Assembly (NCBI GenBank): GCA_016715325.1
Contig: JADKAL010000007.1
Span: 1-64,000 of the forward strand
From: Methylococcaceae bacterium
GTDB taxonomy: Bacteria > Pseudomonadota > Gammaproteobacteria > Methylococcales > Methylomonadaceae
DNA: 64,000 nucleotides
Reading direction: 5' to 3'
Shown here in pieces: positions 9,514-18,773 of this stretch. The first letter of the stretch is position 1; each line of letters opens with the position of its first letter. The notes below the pieces were generated by a model that worked only from the letters and a program-made list of their open reading frames with translations, made no database searches and was not told the origin of the DNA. Made by a program: the position numbers and the translations under genes.

Positions 9514-10349
9514 ATGGATCATGAATTAAAACAAAGATTAATTGGTGCGGTTGTTGTAACTGCCTTGGCAGCGATTTTTATTCCGATGTTATTTGATGAT
9601 CCGGTCGATACCAGCGGAAAAACTGTCACAGAGCTTGCTATTCCGCAAGCCCCGTCCGATTCGGCCTCGGCAACTGCACAAAATCCGCCTGACAATAAAG
9701 AAGATGTATTAGGAAAAGCGGATACTGAACTTTCAGTTTCGGAAGAAGAGGGTAACGAGCTAACAACTGTTCCCGGCGGTGAACAAGAGAGCAGTAATCC
9801 GGTAACCGACCAGACTATACCGCCGATGGAAACCGGCACGGAAAATGCGCTTAAACAATCCGTTGATGATACAGCCGCTAAAGAAACGGAGCAAAATCCA
9901 GCACCGGAATTGGATACCGGGGTTGTAGAAGAGCACGACAATTCTGAAAATGAGAAGGCTATTGTAGCTAAACCGATCATACCGGCAAAAAAACCGAAAG
10001 CCGCCGTTCAAGCAACTACCAGAAAACCGGTTGTTGCGGAAAACCGAAGGCAAAAGCGGTTCAAGCTATTGAGAAAACTAAATCGGCTTCCAAATCGGAA
10101 CAAGATAAGTCTAAGAAAGCGACGACTAAACTGGTTCGCTATTCGATTCAAGCAGGTAGTTTTAGTAAAAAAGAAAACGCGCAAGCGCTAGTGGATAAAT
10201 TACGTAAACAAGGGCTTGCAGCGACACTATCGACCAAAGGAAGCTTATTCAGAGTTAAAATAGGGCCTGAATTAGATAAAAAGAAGGCGGCGGATATAAA
10301 AGCTAAACTAGATAAGCAAAATATCAGCAGTTTAGTTACTTCCGAGTGA
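9514..10349 (+). CDS. dedD: SPOR-domain division protein DedD, frameshifted
   Basis: One N-terminal membrane helix (LIGAVVVTALAAIFIPMLF), a long acidic, proline-rich periplasmic linker and a C-terminal SPOR domain that would bind denuded septal peptidoglycan. The frame breaks at the AAAA run 10040-10043. Restoring one A continues into VRYSIQAGSFSKKENAQAL and FRVKIGPELDKKKAADI, the SPOR domain, with a stop at 10347-10349 (278 residues). Without the repair the protein ends at 10191 and lacks SPOR. The position between folC and cvpA is the expected one. Confidence 0.85.
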
Positions 10350-10391
10350 TTTTTGTATTTTACGCTTTAAGAATCATTGCGTTATTGAGAA

Positions 10392-10883
10392 ATGATCTGG
10401 GCAGATAATGCGATAGCCGGGTTAATAATTATCTATACAATCAGCGGATTTATACGCGGTTATAATCAAGAGTTGTTTTCATTGGTTGTATGGATCGTCG
10501 TTCTGGCTGTGGGATGGTGTTTCTCAAGCGATTTCGCAATTTTTTTAACAAAGGTGTTCGCAACATCTTCAACAAGGCTTGTCGCTTCGTTTGTTTCATT
10601 AGCATTGATTACATTAACCCTCGGTTGGGTTATTAATTTATTGCTTTCGGATAATGGAAAAACGACTGGCTTATCAATCATGGAAAGATTCGGCGGGATA
10701 CTATTAGGCTCATTCCACGGCATGATCGTAGCTTTTGTGATGGTATTAATCGCTGGAATGACTCCGTTACCCAAAGAAAATTGGTGGCATAAGTCACAGT
10801 TTATACCGCCGATGCAAACATTAGCGACCATACTAAGGGATAATATTCCTACAAAGTTGGCGGCTTCAATAAATTATCGATAA
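10392..10883 (+). CDS. cvpA: CvpA family membrane protein
   Basis: A 163-residue protein with about four membrane helices (LIIIYTISGFIRG, LFSLVVWIVVLAVGW, ALITLTLGWVINLLL, MIVAFVMVLIAGM). The CvpA family is named for colicin V production and is linked to envelope maintenance in other bacteria; its molecular action is not settled. It is 25 bases upstream of purF, a very conserved pairing. Confidence 0.9.
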   Translation: MIWADNAIAGLIIIYTISGFIRGYNQELFSLVVWIVVLAVGWCFSSDFAIFLTKVFATSSTRLVASFVSLALITLTLGWVINLLLSDNGKTTGLSIMERFGGILLGSFHGMIVAFVMVLIAGMTPLPKENWWHKSQFIPPMQTLATILRDNIPTKLAASINYR

Positions 10884-10908
10884 CTCCTTGAAGGCGGATT
10901 AAAAGAGC

Positions 10909-12405
10909 ATGTGTGGTATTGCAGGTATCGTTTCACATCAAAATGTCAACCAAGAGCTATACGATGCGTTGACTGTTTTACAGCACAGAGGTCAAGATGC
11001 AGCCGGTATCGTGACCTGTGATAACGGACGACTGCACCTGAGAAAAGACAACGGATTGACACGAGATGTGTTTAACGATGCCGAAATGATAAAACTCAAA
11101 GGCAATATGGGTATTGCCCATGTTCGTTATCCTACAGCGGGTTGTTCGAGTTCGGCGGAAGCGCAACCCTTCTATGTCAATTCTCCGTTCGGCTTGACTT
11201 TGGCGCATAACGGCAATTTAACCAATACGGTAGAACTCAAAAAAGCCTTATTCGTTGAAGACCAAAGGCATATCAATACCGATTCCGATTCCGAAGTCCT
11301 ACTCAATATATTTGCTCACGAATTGCAGGTTTTAGGTAAATTGAGTTTGACTGTCGACGATGTGTTCAATGCCGTTTCGGGTGTGCATCGCCGCTGCCGT
11401 GGCGCTTATGCAGTGGTCATTATGATTGCCGGCGTCGGTATTTTAGGTTTTAGAGATCCTAACGGTATAAGGCCGGTTGTCTTTGGCGAAAGAAAGACCG
11501 AGCAGGGGTCGGAGTTTATGATTGCTTCCGAAAGTGTCGCTCTGGACGTACTGGGTTTTGACCTAATCAGAGACATAGAACCCGGCGAAGCTGTTTTCAT
11601 TGAAGAGTCAGGTAAACTCCATACCCGCCAATGTGCGGAAAAAGTCGATCATTGCCCTTGTATTTTCGAATATGTTTATTTCGCCCGCCCGGATTCTATT
11701 ATTGACGATATTTCCGTTTATAAGGCGCGACTGCGCATGGGTGAAAAACTGGCAGAAAAAATACTGCGCGAATGGCCCAATCACGATATCGATGTCGTTA
11801 TTCCTATTCCCGATACCAGCCGAACGGCAGCTTTGCAAATGGCTTTTCTTTTGGGCGTAAAGTTCCGGGAAGGTTTTATAAAAAACCGATATATTGGGCG
11901 GACTTTTATTATGCCCGGACAGAAAAAAAGGGAAAAATCGGTTAAACAAAAATTAAATGCAATCGGCCTTGAGTTCGAGGGCAAAAATGTTTTATTGGTT
12001 GATGATTCAGTAGTTAGAGGTACTACATCGGAGCAAATTATCCAAATGGCAAGAGATGCAGGCGCAAAAAAAGTCTATTTTGCTTCTGCGGCGCCACCGG
12101 TCCGTTATCCGAACGTTTATGGAATTGATATGCCTTCAGCCAGTGAATTGATTGCCCACAATCGAACAGAAGATGAGGTCTGTGCCGCAATCGGGGCGGA
12201 TAAGATGATTTATCAAGATCTGGACGATCTGATAGAAGCGGTCAGGCGCGGAAATACCAGCATCAAACATTTCGACACGTCATGCTTTAGCAAAATTTAT
12301 GTCACCGGCGATGTAGACGACAGTTATCTTAATTTAATGGATGTGCTACGTAACGATGGCGCTCAAGAAAAACGAAATGCATTGAATGTTGCTGTTGAAA
12401 TATAG
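10909..12405 (+). CDS. purF: Amidophosphoribosyltransferase
   Basis: A 498-residue enzyme for the first committed step of purine synthesis. Cys2 of [12 protein letters not shown] is the glutamine amidotransferase nucleophile, so no propeptide is present. [17 protein letters not shown] and AHNGNL define the glutaminase domain. The phosphoribosyltransferase domain has [12 protein letters not shown] and the PRPP loop [14 protein letters not shown]. The start follows AGGCGGATTAAAAGAGC. The location after cvpA is standard. Confidence 0.96.
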   Translation: MCGIAGIVSHQNVNQELYDALTVLQHRGQDAAGIVTCDNGRLHLRKDNGLTRDVFNDAEMIKLKGNMGIAHVRYPTAGCSSSAEAQPFYVNSPFGLTLAHNGNLTNTVELKKALFVEDQRHINTDSDSEVLLNIFAHELQVLGKLSLTVDDVFNAVSGVHRRCRGAYAVVIMIAGVGILGFRDPNGIRPVVFGERKTEQGSEFMIASESVALDVLGFDLIRDIEPGEAVFIEESGKLHTRQCAEKVDHCPCIFEYVYFARPDSIIDDISVYKARLRMGEKLAEKILREWPNHDIDVVIPIPDTSRTAALQMAFLLGVKFREGFIKNRYIGRTFIMPGQKKREKSVKQKLNAIGLEFEGKNVLLVDDSVVRGTTSEQIIQMARDAGAKKVYFASAAPPVRYPNVYGIDMPSASELIAHNRTEDEVCAAIGADKMIYQDLDDLIEAVRRGNTSIKHFDTSCFSKIYVTGDVDDSYLNLMDVLRNDGAQEKRNALNVAVEI

Positions 12406-12477
12406 GGCTCATACCAAGCAAAATATAAAAGTTTAGTATTCGCATTTATACATTTTTATACTCTATTTATCGAATTT

Positions 12478-13680
12478 ATGGCAGATAAAAACTGGAAAAA
12501 TTACAGTCTTGAAACTCAGGCGATAAGAGCAGGTCATAATAGAACGGCGGAAGATGAGCATAGCTTGCCTATATTCGCAACCTCCAGTTACGTCTTCAAA
12601 AATGCAGAAGAAGCCGCATTGCGATTTACCGGTCAAAAGGCAGGTAATATCTATTCCCGTTTTACCAACCCTACCGTCAACGCATTTCAGGAACGCCTTG
12701 CTCTTATGGAGGGTGGTGAGCGCTGTTTAGCCTTTTCTTCAGGCATGGCGGCTATTATGGCGGTCGGGATGGGCTTATTAAAAACCGGCGATCACGTCGT
12801 CTGTTCGCGCGGCGTATTCGGCAATACGGTATTGATGTTCCAAAATTATTTCGGAAAGTTCGGCGTCGAAACTGAATTTGTCGACTTGATCGATGTAAAG
12901 GCCTGGGAAGCAGCGATAAAGCCCAATACCCGGTTTTTATTTCTGGAAACACCGTCCAATCCGCTCATTGAGATTGCAGATATTGAATTATTAGCTACTA
13001 TTGCTCATAAGCACGACTGTTTATTAATCGTTGACAATTGTTTTTGTACGCCGGTACTACAAAAACCGTTTTCAATGGGCGCTGACATTGTTATTCATTC
13101 GGCGACCAAATATATCGACGGTCAAGGGCGCTGTGTCGGCGGCGCGGTGATTGCCAGTAATGAAATTATTGAGAAGTCGATCTATCCTTACTTGCGTACC
13201 GGCGGAGCCACGATGAGTCCCTTTAATGCCTGGGTGTTTTTATCCGGCCTAGAGACATTGTCTATAAGGATGAAAGCGCACTGCGATAGTGCTTTCGAAC
13301 TCGCTCGTTGGTTGGAGACCCGTCCGCAGGTTGCAAAAGTACACTACCCCGGATTGCCTTTGCATCCTCAGCATGAGCTTGCCAAACGTCAACAAACACA
13401 TTTTGGTGGAATTGTCAGTTTTGAGTTGAAAGGCGGAAAAGAAGAGGCTTGGAATTTGATCGATTCGACGGAAATGATCTCGATCACGGCGAATCTGGGC
13501 GATGTTAAAACAACAATAACGCATCCCGCCACCACGACTCACGGGCGCTTATCGCCGGAAGTTAGAGCTCTGGCCGGTATTAAAGACGGATTGGTAAGAA
13601 TCTCGGTCGGCCTGGAAGCTATAGACGATATTAAGCATGACTTAGCGAGGGGTTGCAGTGAGGTTAGAAATGTAAATTGA
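12478..13680 (+). CDS. metZ: O-succinylhomoserine sulfhydrylase
   Basis: A 400-residue PLP enzyme of the Cys/Met metabolism family that makes homocysteine directly from O-succinylhomoserine and sulfide. The PLP lysine is in HSATKYIDGQGRCVGG; FSSGMAAIMA, ETPSNPLIEI and the C-terminal TTTHGRLSPE, VRISVGLE are typical. The purF-metZ order is common in Gammaproteobacteria, which supports MetZ over MetB or MetC. The 72-base upstream gap is AT-rich; no SAM riboswitch was recognised there. Confidence 0.9.
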   Translation: MADKNWKNYSLETQAIRAGHNRTAEDEHSLPIFATSSYVFKNAEEAALRFTGQKAGNIYSRFTNPTVNAFQERLALMEGGERCLAFSSGMAAIMAVGMGLLKTGDHVVCSRGVFGNTVLMFQNYFGKFGVETEFVDLIDVKAWEAAIKPNTRFLFLETPSNPLIEIADIELLATIAHKHDCLLIVDNCFCTPVLQKPFSMGADIVIHSATKYIDGQGRCVGGAVIASNEIIEKSIYPYLRTGGATMSPFNAWVFLSGLETLSIRMKAHCDSAFELARWLETRPQVAKVHYPGLPLHPQHELAKRQQTHFGGIVSFELKGGKEEAWNLIDSTEMISITANLGDVKTTITHPATTTHGRLSPEVRALAGIKDGLVRISVGLEAIDDIKHDLARGCSEVRNVN

Positions 13681-13687
13681 GGACATC

Positions 13688-15346
13688 ATGGTCTTAACAA
13701 TAGTACAAAGTTTATTCGCCGACAATGTCCGGCTGCTTAAAAGCGAAGCATCAAAGACTGCTTATCAAGGCGTTGCCATAGCGATAGGTACTGTAATTAT
13801 TGCTACTTGTTTAGTTTGTTATGTCGATACAGGAACGCTTACAACAGAAGGATTATGGGCTGCGCAAAAACATAACGTCGCGCTCTGGATATTGAATTGC
13901 ATGCCTTTTGCTTTCGGATTTTGGGGGCAGTATGCGAATTCGCTCATGGCCTATCAAGCAGGAGCCATGATTGTCGATCAAACTCACGACCTGAGAAGCA
14001 AAGCCGATGATCTTGAGAAACAGACCGCTTACGTTAGTACGCATGATCGATTAACCGATCTTCCTACACGGGCATTATTTTACGATCGTGTTGAAAGAGC
14101 GATTATCGCCTCTACCAAGCCGGGCTATCAGTATATAAGTTTATCGATCCTCTTGATTGAAATAGAAAACTTTAAGGATATTTACGATGCCTTAGGACGC
14201 AACAGTAGCGATCTGATTCTCAAACAAATATCGACTCGGCTTCAGGGGGTCATGCCCAGGCGAGACGATGTGGCAAAAATCGATGGAAATATTTTCGGCG
14301 TTTTGCTCACGAATATAACCGACACGGAAAAAGCGGAAAAATTCGCTCAACAGATTCACCAAACAATGGAATCGCCGTTTATGGTCGAAGGCCTTCCGGT
14401 CGCCATTCATCCGAATATCGGGATCGTGCATTTCCCAGAACATGGGGAAGATGTCGACACCCTTGTGCAACGTGCGGGCGTTGCTTTACATGTGGCGCAA
14501 CGATCCAATAAAGGTTACGCAACTTACGATCCGTCGCACGATAAACATTCGCCATTGAGGCTCACGCTTATATCGGAATTAAGAATAGCGGTTGAAAGCG
14601 ACGAACTGGATTTGTTTTATCAACCCAAAGTATCGATAAAAACGGCTGAAATTTGCGGCGTCGAAGCGCTTTTACGCTGGAATCACCCTGTACACGGTTA
14701 TGTTCCGCCCGATGAATTTGTCCCGTTGGCTGAACGTAATAGAATTATCAAGCTGCTTACACAGTGGGTTTTAAAACGGGCGTTCACGGATTGCGCTAAA
14801 TGGCATCAACAAGGCTTACCGATAAAAGTATCGGTTAATTTATCGGCCAAAGATCTGCACGACCCTGAGTTGCCTGATCTCATTTCTGGAGTCGCTGTTG
14901 CAACCGGAATTCAACCTGAGTGGATCATGCTGGAAATTACCGAAAGTTCGGTAATGACCGATCCTGAAAGCGCGCTAGGTATTATCGAAAGGCTTCATAA
15001 AATGGGTTATCGATTTTCAATCGATGATTTCGGTACCGGATATTCGTCCCTTGCTTATTTAAAACGATTGCCTTTGACAGAGATCAAAATAGACAAAGGT
15101 TTCGTATTGGATATCTTAACCAGCGAAAACGATGCTGCTATCGTAAAAGCAACGATTAATCTCGGACATAATCTAGGGTTATCTGTAACCGCCGAAGGCG
15201 TTGAAAATAAAGAAATAATGTCGATTTTGATGGAGTACGGTTGCGATATTGCTCAAGGGTATTTCCTAAGCAGACCCATTTCATTTCAAGACTTTAATCA
15301 GTGGTTAAGTTCTTCTCAATGGAAAATTAAAACTCAACCCGAATAA
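13688..15346 (+). CDS. Membrane protein with degenerate GGDEF and intact EAL domain, probable c-di-GMP phosphodiesterase
   Basis: A 552-residue protein. Two membrane helices lie at about residues 25-46 and 66-84. A short helical linker leads to a GGDEF-like domain from about 114 (THDRLTDLPTRALFYDR), but the active-site position reads KIDGNIFGV instead of RxGGDEF, so cyclase activity is unlikely. The EAL domain (about 285-545) keeps VEALLRW, VNLSAKDL, LEITES, DDFGTGYSS and AEGVE, so phosphodiesterase activity is expected. It begins 7 bases after metZ, so it may be co-transcribed with the biosynthetic superoperon. Confidence 0.88.
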   Translation: MVLTIVQSLFADNVRLLKSEASKTAYQGVAIAIGTVIIATCLVCYVDTGTLTTEGLWAAQKHNVALWILNCMPFAFGFWGQYANSLMAYQAGAMIVDQTHDLRSKADDLEKQTAYVSTHDRLTDLPTRALFYDRVERAIIASTKPGYQYISLSILLIEIENFKDIYDALGRNSSDLILKQISTRLQGVMPRRDDVAKIDGNIFGVLLTNITDTEKAEKFAQQIHQTMESPFMVEGLPVAIHPNIGIVHFPEHGEDVDTLVQRAGVALHVAQRSNKGYATYDPSHDKHSPLRLTLISELRIAVESDELDLFYQPKVSIKTAEICGVEALLRWNHPVHGYVPPDEFVPLAERNRIIKLLTQWVLKRAFTDCAKWHQQGLPIKVSVNLSAKDLHDPELPDLISGVAVATGIQPEWIMLEITESSVMTDPESALGIIERLHKMGYRFSIDDFGTGYSSLAYLKRLPLTEIKIDKGFVLDILTSENDAAIVKATINLGHNLGLSVTAEGVENKEIMSILMEYGCDIAQGYFLSRPISFQDFNQWLSSSQWKIKTQPE

Positions 15347-15431
15347 TTTACGATGATTGAAAAAATCGACTTCCTGACAATTTAAGGCTAAAAGTCGGCG
15401 GGGGCATTATTCATTCTTTTGGAAATTGTAC

Positions 15432-15692
15432 TTAATTGTTTACTATCAAGTCGTCTAATTTCTTCTGCTGTTCCAGCGCATAAAGCTCGTCGAAACCGCC
15501 CACATGAAAATTTCCGATGTAAATTTGCGGAACAGTGCGGCGTTTGGTTTTCGCCATCATTTCTTCTCTTATTCCCGGTTCGTTATCAACATTAATCTCC
15601 CGGTAAACGGCTCCTTTTTTATCCAGTAATCGCTTAGCCATGATGCAATAAGGACAAATTCGCGTGGTGTAAATCAAAATATCTGCTGGCAT
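15432..15692 (-). CDS. grxC: Glutaredoxin 3 (GrxC-type)
   Basis: An 86-residue dithiol glutaredoxin with active site CPYC (YTTRICPYCIMAK), the cis-proline segment RRTVPQIYIG and the glutathione-binding GGFDELYAL. It reduces disulfides and glutathione mixed disulfides in the cytoplasm. It faces the EAL gene convergently and is divergent from nrdR, with a 150-base shared upstream region. Confidence 0.93.
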   Translation of the reverse strand: MPADILIYTTRICPYCIMAKRLLDKKGAVYREINVDNEPGIREEMMAKTKRRTVPQIYIGNFHVGGFDELYALEQQKKLDDLIVNN

Positions 15693-15842
15693 AGTCGTTT
15701 AGTTCAAGTGAAGTCCGGTTATTTTACCCGATTAAAGCATCTCGATGAGCCGTGTTCTCTAACGAACACCATCATAATATGGGATAATAAGGCTGAATAA
15801 GTAAATAACAATGAACGAAGAATACAAATATTCGGTTACGAA

Positions 15843-16295
15843 ATGAGATGCCCTTTTTGTGCCGCGCAAGATACGCGGGTAATCGACTCCCGGCTGGCGA
15901 ATGAAGGCGACCATGTCCGGCGCCGCCGAGAGTGCATTGCCTGTAAGGAGCGTTTTACAACCTTTGAAACCGCGGAGCTGATATTGCCGCGCGTCGTCAA
16001 ACGCAACGGTATCCGCGAACCGTTCGACGAAACCAAACTCCGTTCCGGTATGTTACGGGCTTTAGAAAAACGACCGGTCAGCAGCGACGCCATCGAAGCC
16101 GCTATTATTCGCATCAAAAAGAACCTACTGTCTAGCGGCGATAGGGAAGTCGCCGCGCAAGAACTCGGTGAAAAAGTGATGCAGGAATTAAAGCTGTTAG
16201 ACCATGTCGCGTTCGTCCGATTCGCCTCTGTGTACCGCAGCTTTCAAGATGTCAGTGAATTCACCGACATGATCCAGGATTTGCAAACGAAATAA
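15843..16295 (+). CDS. nrdR: Transcriptional repressor NrdR
   Basis: A 150-residue regulator of ribonucleotide reductase genes. The N-terminal zinc ribbon has cysteines in MRCPFC and CIACKERF, and the nucleotide-sensing ATP-cone starts [17 protein letters not shown]. Full length. It is directly followed by ribD (1 base), a common nrdR-ribD pairing. Confidence 0.96.
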   Translation: MRCPFCAAQDTRVIDSRLANEGDHVRRRRECIACKERFTTFETAELILPRVVKRNGIREPFDETKLRSGMLRALEKRPVSSDAIEAAIIRIKKNLLSSGDREVAAQELGEKVMQELKLLDHVAFVRFASVYRSFQDVSEFTDMIQDLQTK

Positions 16296-16296
16296 C

Positions 16297-17439
16297 ATGG
16301 AACAAGCCGAACTGGACGCCGCTTATATGGCACGGGCCTTATATTTGGCTCGCAAAGGGTTGTACACGACCGATCCCAATCCGCGCGTGGGTTGTGTGCT
16401 GGTTAAAAACGGCAAGATTATCGGCGAAGGATGGCATAAAAAAGCAGGTGAAGCCCATGCCGAGATTGATGCGTTGGGCAATGTTACTGAAGATCCGTTC
16501 GGTGCGACGGCGTATGTCACACTCGAACCTTGCAGCCATCATGGTAAAACGCCCCCGTGTTGTGAAGCCCTGATCAAAGCAGGCGTTAAACGAGTTGTTG
16601 CCGCCCTGCAAGATCCCAATCCTTTGGTCGCAGGCAAAGGCTTTCAGTTACTGGCACATGTCGGTATCTCTGTCGACTTTGGCGTACTGGAAGCCGATGC
16701 AAGGGAATTGAATCGCGGTTTTATTCAGCGCATGACTCAAGGCCGCCCCTTCGTGCGTAGCAAACTGGCAATGAGTTTAGACGGGCGCACAGCGATGGCT
16801 TCCGGGGAAAGCAAATGGATAACATCGCCCGAATCAAGAGCGGATGTGCAGCGTTTACGCGCTGAGAGTTCGGCGATTTTGACCGGAATCAATACCGTCC
16901 TGGCGGATGATCCCTCGTTAACGGCACGCATCGATAAAGGAGTCGCCCAACCGACCCGGGTGGTGCTAGATTCCAATTTGCAAATCCCTCTTACGGCAAA
17001 AATGTTAACTTTGCCCGGACGAACTTTAATATTGACGTGTAATTACCATAACTCCGTTCGTCCTGAGCCTGTCGAAGGACATAAAGACAAACGCCACCAA
17101 TTACAAAACATTGGTGTTGAGGTTTATCAATTGCCAGAAAATAATGGTCGACTTGACCTTGCCGAAGTCCTTACGTTTTTAGCTGGACAGGAAATCAATG
17201 ATTTGTTGGTTGAAGCAGGTGCAGTATTGAATGGGGCATTATTGACTGAAAATTTGGTTGATGAATGGGTGTTTTATATGGCACCTAAAATTTTGGGTGA
17301 CAAAGGAAGAGGTTTGTTTCGCTTGCCAGGATTGGATAAATTGGTGCAAGCGAACTCAATGAAATTTAAGGATATAAGGCAGGTCGGGAAAGATATAAGG
17401 TTAATGCTTAAAACTAAAGTTACTGGAAGTGAAGCTTGA
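16297..17439 (+). CDS. ribD: Riboflavin biosynthesis deaminase/reductase RibD with a repeat-encoded insertion
   Basis: A 380-residue bifunctional enzyme. The N-terminal deaminase has the zinc site HAEIDAL and PCSHHGKTPPCCEAL; the C-terminal reductase begins RPFVRSKLAMSLDGRTAM and ends with VEAGAVLNGALL and APKILGDKGRGLF. Codons 253-261 read SVRPEPVEG, an in-frame translation of the dispersed palindromic repeat, placed in a loop before NIGVEVYQLPE. After this point the DNA is more AT-rich than the first two thirds of the gene. The stop overlaps the next open frame. Confidence 0.93.
   Translation: MEQAELDAAYMARALYLARKGLYTTDPNPRVGCVLVKNGKIIGEGWHKKAGEAHAEIDALGNVTEDPFGATAYVTLEPCSHHGKTPPCCEALIKAGVKRVVAALQDPNPLVAGKGFQLLAHVGISVDFGVLEADARELNRGFIQRMTQGRPFVRSKLAMSLDGRTAMASGESKWITSPESRADVQRLRAESSAILTGINTVLADDPSLTARIDKGVAQPTRVVLDSNLQIPLTAKMLTLPGRTLILTCNYHNSVRPEPVEGHKDKRHQLQNIGVEVYQLPENNGRLDLAEVLTFLAGQEINDLLVEAGAVLNGALLTENLVDEWVFYMAPKILGDKGRGLFRLPGLDKLVQANSMKFKDIRQVGKDIRLMLKTKVTGSEA
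17054..17080 (+). repeat. Dispersed palindromic repeat inside ribD
   Basis: CCGTTCGTCCTGAGC followed by CTGTCGAAGGAC. It is the same core as the intergenic copies at 18.7 and 33.6 kb but here is read in frame as SVRPEPVEGH. The peptide VRPEPVEG is a recurrent product of this repeat type in bacterial proteins. Confidence 0.8.
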
Positions 17440-17960
17440 TAGATAAAAATATAACAATTCGTAGAAGCCAGTTTTGTCAAACAGCTATATTGATATTTTG
17501 TTATAGTTTTTTGTTAAAAGCCTATTCTTGTGAAATGCCAAACGTTTCAATAGCTTATTTTAAACCATTTAGTGTTCAAACTTATTTGCCTATAGAAAAA
17601 AAGGACTTTGAGGGTTATAAGGTTGTTATTAAAAATAAATATTTTAAAGAATTATTAGATAAGGCTAAAACAAATAAGGGGTTTGAGTTTTTTGAGAATA
17701 TAAGGATGACTGTAGCTTTTGAAAACAAATTCTATTATTTAAACGAACAGGCGGAAATTGAATTAAACAAAACTTCGATTGGAAAATTAGATAAAGAAAC
17801 AAGAAATCGGTTGGATCTAGGATATGGGCTTTATGAATGGAAAACATGTCGCCCTTTAAATGAAGTAATGGCTGAAATGCTAGAAAAACATAACAAGCAT
17901 GTGGATGAGCTAATGAAAAAGTCTGGTACGATTATTTATAGAGGAACTAACAAAAATTAA
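17436..17960 (+). CDS. Hypothetical exported protein, AT-rich, inserted in the riboflavin operon
   Basis: Up to 174 residues from the TTG at 17436, which overlaps the ribD stop. I do not recognise the family. A hydrophobic stretch (TAILIFCYSFLLKAYSC) looks like a signal peptide; starting at the ATG at about 17535 would lose it. The rest is rich in Lys, Glu and Asn with no motif seen. Base composition is far more AT-rich than the flanking rib genes. It separates ribD from ribE, which normally adjoin, so it looks like acquired DNA. Confidence 0.6.
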   Translation: MIDKNITIRRSQFCQTAILIFCYSFLLKAYSCEMPNVSIAYFKPFSVQTYLPIEKKDFEGYKVVIKNKYFKELLDKAKTNKGFEFFENIRMTVAFENKFYYLNEQAEIELNKTSIGKLDKETRNRLDLGYGLYEWKTCRPLNEVMAEMLEKHNKHVDELMKKSGTIIYRGTNKN

Positions 17961-17974
17961 TTGGTTTACTAAAT

Positions 17975-18631
17975 ATGTTCACCGGAATAATAAGTGCCAT
18001 CGGAAAAATTGCTGCCATCGAACACAAAGGTGGCGATTGCCGTTTAACCATTAACACGGGCAAACTTTCTCTGACAGATACCCAGCTGGGAGATAGCATC
18101 GCCGTCAGCGGCGTGTGTTTAACAGCAGTGGAATTGGGCAAGCAGTATTTTTGTGCAGATGTCTCTAACGAAACCCTGTCCCGGTCGACATTAAAAAATA
18201 CAGTGATTGGAACGCCCGTTAATCTGGAGCTGGCGTTAACACCTACCACCCGCATGGGCGGACATATCGTCAGCGGTCATGTCGACGGCATCGGTGAGCT
18301 GGTCGAACTTAAGCCGGATGCCCGTTCGTGGCGGTTGACATTCAAAGCGCCTGACGAGTTGGCAAAATATATCGCTGAAAAAGGTTCGATCACCATCAAC
18401 GGCATCAGCCTAACCGTCAATACCGTGAATGGTGCTTTGTTTAGTGTTAATATCGTGCCCCATACGCTTAAAGAAACGACCTTGGCGAACATAAAAGTTG
18501 GCAATCACGTTAATCTTGAGGTCGATTTACTGGCGCGGTATTTGGAGCGGTTGTTGTTGGGCGATAAGGCTGCAAGTCCACAGTCGAGCATCTCTGAAGT
18601 ACTATTGCGTGATAGCGGGTTTATTCCTTAA
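17975..18631 (+). CDS. ribE: Riboflavin synthase alpha subunit
   Basis: A 218-residue enzyme that dismutates two 6,7-dimethyl-8-ribityllumazine molecules into riboflavin. It is built of two tandem barrels: the first starts MFTGIISAIGKI with SVCLT-type ligand loop SGVCLTAVE, the second starts MGGHIVSGHVDGIG with NGISLTVNTV. Full length. It follows the AT-rich orphan by 14 bases and is followed by a palindromic repeat cluster. Many databases call this gene ribC. Confidence 0.95.
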   Translation: MFTGIISAIGKIAAIEHKGGDCRLTINTGKLSLTDTQLGDSIAVSGVCLTAVELGKQYFCADVSNETLSRSTLKNTVIGTPVNLELALTPTTRMGGHIVSGHVDGIGELVELKPDARSWRLTFKAPDELAKYIAEKGSITINGISLTVNTVNGALFSVNIVPHTLKETTLANIKVGNHVNLEVDLLARYLERLLLGDKAASPQSSISEVLLRDSGFIP

Positions 18632-18644
18632 CGTGATTGGAACC

Positions 18645-18742
18645 GGTTGATTCCTTATCATAGTTCGACAGGCTCACTACGAACGGAATCAACCCACAAC
18701 CGTTCGTCCTGAGCTTGTCGAAGGAAGCTTGTCGAAGTACGA
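18645..18742. repeat. Palindromic repeat cluster between ribE and ribBA
   Basis: Outer arms GGTTGATTCC (18645-18654) and GGAATCAACC (18685-18694) enclose TTCGACAGGCTCACTACGAACGG-type sequence (18664-18686, reverse orientation of the repeat core). A second, direct copy CCGTTCGTCCTGAGC...TGTCGAAGG follows at 18700-18724, and a partial copy AGCTTGTCGAAG at 18727-18738. The opposite-facing copies can form a hairpin. It may reduce read-through between ribE and ribBA. Confidence 0.8.
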
Positions 18743-18773
18743 TTATTAGCTGGATATGTAAATAAATTTTCAA

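Noticed and set aside
9519..9980. Long minus-strand reading frame opposite dedD (153 codons)
   Set aside because: It is the shadow of the biased Pro/Glu/Ala coding of the DedD linker; Ser/Val/Pro-rich with no start signal or family features.
10036..10050. Programmed frameshift in dedD
   Set aside because: The AAAA run lacks a slippery heptamer and stimulatory structure, and similar indels occur in many genes here, so a sequencing error is simpler.
12406..12477. Possible SAM riboswitch or PurR site before metZ
   Set aside because: The 72 bases are plain AT-rich sequence without a recognisable conserved core or palindrome.
18632..18773. Possible FMN riboswitch before ribBA
   Set aside because: The region is filled by palindromic repeat copies and I see none of the conserved RFN-element blocks.
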